Of a stretch of 64,000 bases of DNA, positions 58,086 to 64,000 are shown piece by piece. A program made the translations under genes and the position numbers. How positions within the stretch are numbered: the stretch's first letter is position 1; each line of letters starts with the position of its first letter. The DNA is from Methanocella_A sp049676595 (GTDB lineage: Archaea; Halobacteriota; Methanocellia; Methanocellales; Methanocellaceae). The notes beneath the pieces are model-generated. The model ran no database searches, had not been told where the DNA came from, and saw only the letters and a list, made by a program, of their open reading frames with translations. Location: assembly GCF_049676595.1 (NCBI RefSeq), contig NZ_CP187259.1, positions 372,001 through 436,000 on the forward strand. Direction: 5' to 3'.

Positions 58086-60503
58086 TCATTCCCGGGGCCT
58101 GTACTCGGCGTCCATGATCTCCCGGATGCGGGCGGCGGTCTTGGGCCCGACGCGCTCGACTTCGGTCAGCTCTTCGAGCGAGGCGTCGGCAATCTTTTTC
58201 ACGCTGCCGAAGTGCCGCAGCAGGTTTTTAGCGATGACCGGGCCTACCTCTGAGATGGCGGAAACGAGGTACTCCTGCCGCTCGGGCAAAGTCTGGCTGG
58301 CTTTGGTGGCATGGGGGTGGATGCTCCTCTTCCGGTCCAACTGCTCCCGCCGGGCGATGCTGAAGATGTAGGATGCCGTCTCCGCCTCGTCGGCGGTGAA
58401 CAGGACCGGGACGCCGTAGTCGATGGTGATGGAGGCGATGATGCCCTGGATCGCGGCGGGGCTGATCCGTCGCTTGGTGTAGAGGCCGGAGCCTTCGATG
58501 ATCAGCATGGGCCGCAGGAACTCGTGCTTCATGTTGATGATCTGCTCGAACATGTTCCGGTTGGCGTCGAATATCGTGCTTAAGAAATCGTCTGTCGTCT
58601 TTCGCTCGATGCAGACCCTGTCTGACAGTACGTAGTCTCCGACCTCCAGCGCCCTGAAGTCGAACTTAGCTCCCAGCTCCTCCAGCTTTTTGACGACCTG
58701 GGAGCGCATCTCCCTGGTGTCCGTCAGCACGGTAACGCCATTATCCCGGGAGGTGAACAGCTCCAGCTTCGCCTGGCCTGCAGCCGCAGGCGACGGGGAC
58801 TCGGGCTCCGGCCCGGATGAGGGCTGCAGGCTGACCGTGTTGCTGCCTCCTGTCACCACGGCGGCATCCTCCGCGGGCGGCTCGTCCACGCTCTCGTCCG
58901 CGGGGAATTCCAGGGGCTGCTGTTGCTGCGCCTGCTGCTTTCCCTCGAGCATGCCGGCCATGGCCTCTCCGTCCTTCATGTTCTGCATGGTCTTGTACAT
59001 CTTCCGCTCCTTGCTCTGGCTCGACCTGTAGGCAGCCTCGTCTCTCGTGCCTTTGGAGATCAGTACGACCACCCGCCCTACCGTATTCCTGCCTGTCCTG
59101 CCCCTGCGCTGGATGCTCCTGATCTCCGAGGGCACCGGCTCGTAGAACAGGACCATATCCGTAGACGGGATGTCCAGGCCCTCCTCGGCGACTGATGTCG
59201 CGATAAGGGTGTTGTATTCTCCCGCCCGGAACTTGTCGAGGATCTCCACCTGCTTCTTCTGAGACAGGCCCTTATCGTTCAGCTTCGAGGCCTGGCCCAC
59301 GAACCGTACGGGTTTTATGCCGTCGACTTCTGCCAGCCTCTGCACTACGACCTCCGCGGTGTCCCTGAAGTTGGTGAATACAATGACCTTAGAGGCCGGG
59401 TTTTCCTTGAGCTGCTCCAGCACGATCTCCGCGACCTTTTCAGTCTTGGGGTTCACCTCGTCGGTCTCGTTGGTGACCCGCATCGCGTGCTGCAGCCGGG
59501 CGTCCTCGAACAGCCGCCTCGTCGCCTTGCTCCCGCCCTTAGTGTTGGCCTCTTCCTTCATCCGGTCGAAGTACCGGCGCAGCGGGAGCACGCCCTGTGT
59601 CTGGATGAGGTCGACCGCGTGCCCCACCTTCATGATCTCCGCCACGACGGAGATCGCCTTGTAGCTCTCGGGGCTGTTGCCCCGGGCAATGGAGGCCTGA
59701 AGCCGCTGCTGCAGCAGTAGTAGTTCCTTCTTGTTCAGGACGATGTTCTTCGAGTAGATCACGCCCATCTCGAACAGCTTCTTAGCTCTGTCCTCCACGA
59801 TCGCCTCCAGCAGAATCCTGATCTCGTTAGCCTTGTCCGGCACGTTGACCCGAATCCACTCCACGTCCTTGTCGTAGATATAAGGGGCCACGTCGGGGTC
59901 GTTCTCGGTCTTGACCTCGACCCGCTCGATGGACAGGTTCTCCCTGACCTCGGTGATCTTCTCCGGCGTGCTGCCCGGAGAAGCGGTGATTCCTAAAACG
60001 AGCGGGCTCTTCGCCTGCTCCATGTACCTCTTGGCAATGTAGACGTAGGCATAGTTGCCCGAAGCCCGGTGGGCCTCGTCGAACACGACCGCCGCCACGT
60101 CCTCCAGGGTAAAACGCCTGCAGAGCAGGTCGTTCTCGATCACCTGCGGAGTGGACACGATCACAGTTGCCTGATTCCAGAGTTCGGCCCGCTCGTCGGG
60201 GGGCGTGCTGCCGGTGAAGACGACGATCTTCTCCGGGTCGATGGCCATGACCCTGCGGAAAAAGGAGGCGTGCTGCTCTACCAGCGGCTTGGTCGGGGAG
60301 AGCATGAGTACTTTTGCTCCCGGCCCTCCGGCCTGCAGTCTGTTAAGGATGACCAGCAGGGCTATGATCGTCTTCCCCAGGCCTGTAGGCAGGACGATCA
60401 GGCTCGACTTTTCCAGCGCCTTCTGCGACAGAGTCTCCTGGTAGGAGCGGCTCGAAACCGTGTTCGGCACCAGCAGCGGATGACTAACGAAGTCCCCGGA
60501 CAT
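58086..60503 (-). CDS. hef: Hef: helicase/XPF-type nuclease
   Basis: 805 aa, the usual Hef size. Helicase half: VLPTGLGKTIIALLVILNRL (motif I), VVFDEAHRASGNY (DEAH), TASPGSTPEK, and QRRGRTGRN (motif VI). A Gln/Pro-rich linker (about 515-575) leads to the ERCC4 nuclease: TDTREMRSQVVKKLEELGAK, EVGDYVLSDRVCIERKTTDD (GDYxxS-ERKT site). The (HhH)2 domain ends the protein (LLRHFGSVKKIADASLEELT, VGPKTAARI). It processes stalled forks and branched DNA in archaea. Bracketed by family D copies D3 and D4. Confidence 0.95.
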   Translation of the reverse strand: MSGDFVSHPLLVPNTVSSRSYQETLSQKALEKSSLIVLPTGLGKTIIALLVILNRLQAGGPGAKVLMLSPTKPLVEQHASFFRRVMAIDPEKIVVFTGSTPPDERAELWNQATVIVSTPQVIENDLLCRRFTLEDVAAVVFDEAHRASGNYAYVYIAKRYMEQAKSPLVLGITASPGSTPEKITEVRENLSIERVEVKTENDPDVAPYIYDKDVEWIRVNVPDKANEIRILLEAIVEDRAKKLFEMGVIYSKNIVLNKKELLLLQQRLQASIARGNSPESYKAISVVAEIMKVGHAVDLIQTQGVLPLRRYFDRMKEEANTKGGSKATRRLFEDARLQHAMRVTNETDEVNPKTEKVAEIVLEQLKENPASKVIVFTNFRDTAEVVVQRLAEVDGIKPVRFVGQASKLNDKGLSQKKQVEILDKFRAGEYNTLIATSVAEEGLDIPSTDMVLFYEPVPSEIRSIQRRGRTGRNTVGRVVVLISKGTRDEAAYRSSQSKERKMYKTMQNMKDGEAMAGMLEGKQQAQQQQPLEFPADESVDEPPAEDAAVVTGGSNTVSLQPSSGPEPESPSPAAAGQAKLELFTSRDNGVTVLTDTREMRSQVVKKLEELGAKFDFRALEVGDYVLSDRVCIERKTTDDFLSTIFDANRNMFEQIINMKHEFLRPMLIIEGSGLYTKRRISPAAIQGIIASITIDYGVPVLFTADEAETASYIFSIARREQLDRKRSIHPHATKASQTLPERQEYLVSAISEVGPVIAKNLLRHFGSVKKIADASLEELTEVERVGPKTAARIREIMDAEYRPRE

Positions 60504-60610
60504 TCTCGTGGAAGTTTGAAGGGCGAGGTGATATATAAGTTGCTAGAGCAGCGTGAAAATATTGACTATCAGGTTCTGAGGCTAATAAATATTGATCTTG
60601 CCACTGTGCC

Positions 60611-60806
60611 CGTGTACGTAGACGAACGCTGCGCTGTGCCAGGATCACAGATTCTTACAGATTACACGGATTTCACAGATGGCATTGGAATATAAGTGAT
60701 AGACAGATACTCGATTCACCATCGATTAGTATCTGTGCAATCTGTGGTATCTGTCGTAATCTGTGATCCTGGCACAGCGCAGCGATCGTATTGCTGTTTC
60801 CCGCCA
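60611..60806. repeat. Family D element, copy D4
   Basis: CGAACGCTGCGCTGTGCCAG then GATCACAGATTCTTACAGAT words on the left; AT-rich centre (about 60690-60725); then ATCTGTGCAATCTGTGGTAT, CTGTCGTAATCTGTGATCCT and GGCACAGCGCAGCGATCG, ending TTGCTGTTTCCCGCC. Arms are inverted copies of each other. It sits upstream of hef and just downstream of the methyltransferase gene's stop. No gene in 60504-60809. Confidence 0.85.
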
Positions 60807-60809
60807 CCT

Positions 60810-61574
60810 TTATTGCTTTCTGGCCCAGTACAGCCCTGATCCAAGATAGCGCAGCATACGGGGAGCGGTCAGGTTGCTTTTCTTCCACCTCGCCTTCCTG
60901 ATCTGCGGATCTGTCACGCTTCTCACCAGTGCCCTAAGGTACCTCCTGATACCATACGCCTGGAGCGGGGCGAACACCGCTATGTCCAGCCAGTCGAGAG
61001 GCCTCGCTTCAGAGACGATATCGGAGAATCCCGCAGCCTTGAAGGCGGCAATCCACTCGTCCTCGGCAGCCACGACGGGCCTGAACCCGAAGTACTCTCT
61101 CAGCTTCTCCTTCTTATCCGGCGGGATCGGCCGCAGGGCTGTCACCTCGTTGCACCCGAGCCTGCCGCCGGGCTTCAGCACCCGGTACAATTCTCCGACG
61201 GCCCGGGGCACGTCGCAGAACACGAGGACTGACTCTACAATAACCGCGTCGAAAGTATTGTCCTTAAATGGCAGCCTCTGGGCGTCACCGGCCACGAGGC
61301 ACACTGAGTCCGTCACGCCATCTTCGGCCGCCCTCTGCCTCGTCAGTGCCAGCATTCCGGGCCTGAGGTCTGTCGCTACGACCTCGGCATCGTGCTTACT
61401 GGCGATCAGCGTAGCCGTGTATCCGGTGCCGCAGCCGAGGTCCAGAATCCGCTCACCCTGCCGGACATCGAGCCGGCTGAGCAACTTTCTCGTGCCCCTG
61501 AGGCCTCCCGGATGCCCGGTCATGCCCATGCGCTCCAGGGACTCAAGGTACTGGTCGCTGCCGCCGCCTGCCAT
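60810..61574 (-). CDS. Class I SAM-dependent methyltransferase
   Basis: 254 aa. ERILDLGCGTGYTATLIASK (motif I, about 40-60), ATDLRPGMLALTRQ (motif II), LVAGDAQRLPFKDNTFDAVI (motif III) and LYRVLKPGGRLGCNEV place it with UbiE/ArsM-like methyltransferases. The C-terminal extension (about 170-254) is arginine-rich with IRRYLRALVRSVTDPQIRKA. Substrate unknown. Adjacent to the polyprenol kinase gene by 16 bp. Confidence 0.9.
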   Translation of the reverse strand: MAGGGSDQYLESLERMGMTGHPGGLRGTRKLLSRLDVRQGERILDLGCGTGYTATLIASKHDAEVVATDLRPGMLALTRQRAAEDGVTDSVCLVAGDAQRLPFKDNTFDAVIVESVLVFCDVPRAVGELYRVLKPGGRLGCNEVTALRPIPPDKKEKLREYFGFRPVVAAEDEWIAAFKAAGFSDIVSEARPLDWLDIAVFAPLQAYGIRRYLRALVRSVTDPQIRKARWKKSNLTAPRMLRYLGSGLYWARKQ

Positions 61575-61590
61575 GTATATGCTTTTGGCG

Positions 61591-62283
61591 CTACAGAATG
61601 ATATTATAAAGCAGCGAACTCAGCGACATTAAAATCCCGGCCACCAGGGGTATGGAGAGGTTGTCGTCGATCACGAAGCCCAGGAAACGCCAGGGGAAGC
61701 AGTCGGCGATCACTGCCCCGAGGGCGCCGGCTGCGATGACTACCAGAGGTAGCGCCGGGTAAAACAGCAGGCCTATGGCGGAGCATATCGCGAACATAAA
61801 GATCATAAGTACCGGGGTCTTAGGATGGCTCAGCGCATATGCCGTGTCACTGATGATCCTCGATATGACGCCCTTTTTAGCCGTGTCCTCCTGCCTGACG
61901 TCAGCAGTCCTCCGGCCCATGTACATGGACAGCACAACTCCGGCCAGCCCGGTCAGCGCGTCTCCGATGACCAGGCACAGCATCGCCGCAACGGCGATCG
62001 TCTTCTCGAAAAGGAGCACGGCCAGGAATAGCGATACAGCGGCGTAGAAGTATCCTCCGAGACGCTTGCTCTCCGACTCCCGCATGTACTCAGAACGGAA
62101 CAGGTCCCGGCCTGTCAGCCGCATATACTCGAGAATCCCGGCTCCGAGAATGCATAGAAAGAGAGCGCCGAGCATCCACTCTCTGGGTATGAATAAGAAA
62201 TAGGCGGCAGGTATTATGCATCCACCTATGTGGAATGCTTTCCTGCCGAGCTCCTTGAAAAATAAGGCACGGTCGAAGGGCAT
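61591..62283 (-). CDS. Diacylglycerol/polyprenol kinase-family membrane protein
   Basis: 230 aa from MPFDRALFFKELGRKAFHIG; the frame continues 78 bp further but overlaps glyS. ELGRKAFHIGGCIIPAAYFL is the family start. LVIGDALTGLAGVVLSMYMG carries the conserved GDA-x3-G loop for CTP/nucleotide binding, and ALGAVIADCFPW the acidic second loop. Seven or so membrane segments. It phosphorylates polyprenols or archaeal lipid alcohols (dolichol-kinase type). Separated from glyS by 4 bp, same strand. Confidence 0.88.
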   Translation of the reverse strand: MPFDRALFFKELGRKAFHIGGCIIPAAYFLFIPREWMLGALFLCILGAGILEYMRLTGRDLFRSEYMRESESKRLGGYFYAAVSLFLAVLLFEKTIAVAAMLCLVIGDALTGLAGVVLSMYMGRRTADVRQEDTAKKGVISRIISDTAYALSHPKTPVLMIFMFAICSAIGLLFYPALPLVVIAAGALGAVIADCFPWRFLGFVIDDNLSIPLVAGILMSLSSLLYNIIL

Positions 62284-62287
62284 TCGA

Positions 62288-64000
62288 CTATACCCTTGTA
62301 CCGTAGCCTTCGAGCGGCTTGCCGGTGCAGAGCAGCTCGCTGATGAGGCTGGCCAGGCCATCGGCCGGGTACCTGATCTGAGCCATGCTGTCCCTGTCCC
62401 TGATAGTGACGGTGCCGTCCTCGATGGTCTGGTGATCGACAGTCACGCAGAACGGTGTGCCGGCCTCGTCATTGCGGCGGTACCTCTTGCCGATGGTGCC
62501 CGACTCGTCGTACTCGACGAAGTATCCTGCCGACTTAAGGCCGCGGGCGATGTCCGCAGCCTTGCTGGCCAGCGGGTCTTTGCTGAGCAGCGGCAGCACG
62601 GCCACCGTGATCGGGGCCACGGTGCGGTCGAAGCGCATGACGACGCGCTCTTCGTTGTCGACGATCTCCTCGTCGTAGGCGTGCTCCAGCACCGAATAGA
62701 GAATCCGGTCCACACCATAGGAGGGCTCGACCACGTGGGGGATCACGTTCTCGCCATTGATCTCGACGTCGGCGGTCTTGTGCTCGAACAGGTCGCTGCC
62801 GATGACGATCTCCTCGCCGTCGATATTCAGGCGTACCTCGGGTACGTCCAGCTGCTCGGGCTTCATGGACTTCAAAGCTGCCATGATCTTGCCCGCCTTG
62901 CCCTTGAACTTCGGCCCGATGACGCCCATGTTCGGGGTGACGACAGTCTTCTTGATCTTCATCGGCGTGTCGAACGGGATGAACACGGACAGGTCGACTT
63001 CGCTGCGCTTCTGGTGGGCGGTCAGGTCGTAGCTTGTCCTGTCGGCGATGCCCACTATCTCGACCCACTTGAACCGGTCCAGCAGGACCTCCGCGTCCCA
63101 GCAGTCCGTGGCGTAGTGGGCGCGCTCGGTCGTCATGTGCTGGCGGAACCTCAGGCGCTTGCCGTCGATGCCCACGTTCACCAGGAACTGGTATGTCAGC
63201 GCCACGTAGTACGCGAGGTACTCGTTGGCGATGGTGCCCTTAGCGACTGCCTCTCCAACTGTCATGGGCTTGGGCTCGCCGCCGTTGAGCTGAGCGTCCT
63301 CGTCGTACAGCGGGAGGACCAGGTTCTTAACAGCTGCGAAGTTGGGGTGCCGGTTCTTGAACTGGGGATTGACGAACACCTCGGCCTCGGCCTGGGTGAA
63401 CTCCCTGAGGCGGATGACGCCCTGCCTCGGGGAGATCTCGTTCCGGTACGACTTGCCGATCTGGGTGACGCCGAAGGGGAGCTTCTCCCTGTAGAACCGC
63501 AGTAAGCGAGGGAAGTCCACGAACATGCCCTGCGCGGTCTCGGGGCGCATGTAGCCTTTCTTCTTCTGGCCGGGGCCGATCCAGGTGGAGAACATCAGGT
63601 TGAAGTCGTAGACGTCGCCCAGGTCTCCGCCGCATTCGGGGCACTTGATGTGGTGCTGGTGGATGATCTCGGTCATCTGCTCCTTCTTGAGGCCGTCCGG
63701 AATCTCCATCTCGCCCTTGATCACGTGATCTGCGCGGAAGGACTCCTTGCACTTCTGGCAGGTGGTCATCGGGTCTGCGAAGCCGCCCACGTGGCCCGAC
63801 GCCTCGAAGATCGCCTCGACGCCGATCGTCGGCGCCTCGATCTCGTAGAACCCTTCGCCCACGCAGTAGAACTTCCGCCACGCGTCCTCGATCTTCCGCT
63901 TCAGCGTGGCACCGAGCGGGCCGTAGTCGTAGAAGCCCGAGGCTCCGCCGTAGATCTCGAACGACGGCCAGATGAAGCCGCGGTTCTTGGCGAGCTCAAA
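62288..64000 (-). CDS. glyS: Glycyl-tRNA synthetase (archaeal/eukaryotic type), 5' truncated by window edge
   Basis: The visible 570 codons run to the right edge, where FELAKNRGFIWPSFEIYGGA and SGFYDYGPLGATLKRKIEDA continue the N-terminal domain; the start codon lies outside. Motif-like pieces: EGFYEIEAPTIGVEAIFEAS, zinc-like CQKCKESF and CPECGGD, motif 2 FRNEIS, and the motif 3 region DRILYSVLEHAYDEE. The anticodon-binding domain (VAVLPLLSKDPLA...ARGLKSAGYFVEYDE) is at the C-terminus. It charges tRNA-Gly as a homodimer. Confidence 0.95.
   Translation of the reverse strand, partial: FELAKNRGFIWPSFEIYGGASGFYDYGPLGATLKRKIEDAWRKFYCVGEGFYEIEAPTIGVEAIFEASGHVGGFADPMTTCQKCKESFRADHVIKGEMEIPDGLKKEQMTEIIHQHHIKCPECGGDLGDVYDFNLMFSTWIGPGQKKKGYMRPETAQGMFVDFPRLLRFYREKLPFGVTQIGKSYRNEISPRQGVIRLREFTQAEAEVFVNPQFKNRHPNFAAVKNLVLPLYDEDAQLNGGEPKPMTVGEAVAKGTIANEYLAYYVALTYQFLVNVGIDGKRLRFRQHMTTERAHYATDCWDAEVLLDRFKWVEIVGIADRTSYDLTAHQKRSEVDLSVFIPFDTPMKIKKTVVTPNMGVIGPKFKGKAGKIMAALKSMKPEQLDVPEVRLNIDGEEIVIGSDLFEHKTADVEINGENVIPHVVEPSYGVDRILYSVLEHAYDEEIVDNEERVVMRFDRTVAPITVAVLPLLSKDPLASKAADIARGLKSAGYFVEYDESGTIGKRYRRNDEAGTPFCVTVDHQTIEDGTVTIRDRDSMAQIRYPADGLASLISELLCTGKPLEGYGTRV

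Noticed and set aside
62216..63505. Long open frame (429 codons) opposite GlyRS
   Set aside because: Antisense to glyS, whose motifs are clear; composition is His/Asp/Val-rich as in other shadow frames of this GC-rich genome.

Overview
The window reads as the chromosome of a methanogenic euryarchaeon, most likely the order Methanocellales (Methanocella / Rice Cluster I). This is inferred from gene content, not from a database search. The archaeal hallmarks are a TATA-binding protein (TBP), the ribosome-recycling ATPase ABCE1, the Hef helicase-nuclease, a DRG-type GTPase, archaeal-type GlyRS, F420H2:NADP oxidoreductase, the DUF39/NIL-ferredoxin homocysteine genes, LarB, TrmB and GbsR-like regulators, AT-rich TATA boxes and several apparently leaderless starts. 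Base composition is moderately GC-rich in genes, with AT-rich promoters.

Layout. 1-8.9 kb: a TrmB regulator with a cupin/alpha-beta-barrel pair; a TetR regulator with an isoprenylcysteine-methyltransferase-like enzyme and a lipoprotein; a large NHL-repeat surface protein; tRNA-His; a DRG GTPase; three small DUF2892 genes. 9.4-16.5 kb: Mrp/NBP35 ATPase, a flavodoxin remnant, DUF4386 with a MarR regulator, an EndoIII-like glycosylase, F420 reductase, an EMC6-like membrane protein and ABCE1. 16.6-21.6 kb: a family of related lipoproteins plus exonuclease III. 21.9-29.4 kb: MGMT, GNAT, a membrane protein-flavodoxin-MarR operon, a PAS/PocR regulator, a DUF7123-like winged-helix protein and DUF4013. 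29.4-36.5 kb: a C45 NTN-hydrolase with its GbsR-like regulator, flavodoxin-fold genes, a DUF5591 protein, TBP and MarC. 36.7-39.4 kb: the homocysteine operon. 39.8-47.8 kb: glycosyltransferase, DUF460 protein, a pair of glycine-rich secreted proteins, LarB and a prenyl diphosphate synthase. 47.9-54.2 kb: a MinD-like ATPase, PadR-TrmO-UvrA (UvrA2-like), CBS and DUF72 proteins. 54.2-64 kb: TatC, glycosyltransferase, double GNAT, Hef, methyltransferase, polyprenol kinase and a truncated GlyRS at the edge.

The main unexplained structure is non-coding. Four families of intergenic palindromic elements (called A-D here) lie between the genes. Each has arms built from short, imperfectly repeated words, inverted around a short centre. 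Family A has two copies in opposite orientation with a conserved core. Family B has three copies, one carrying a nested family C element. Family D has four copies; one includes a perfect 41-bp-arm hairpin, and copies bracket the hef gene and a lipoprotein gene.

The window is also rich in local one-component regulation. TrmB, TetR, two MarR, GbsR-like, PadR and winged-helix genes each lie beside a clean palindromic operator candidate. In two cases (TrmB and TetR) the same half-sites with the same spacing recur at the regulator's own promoter and at a neighbouring operon.
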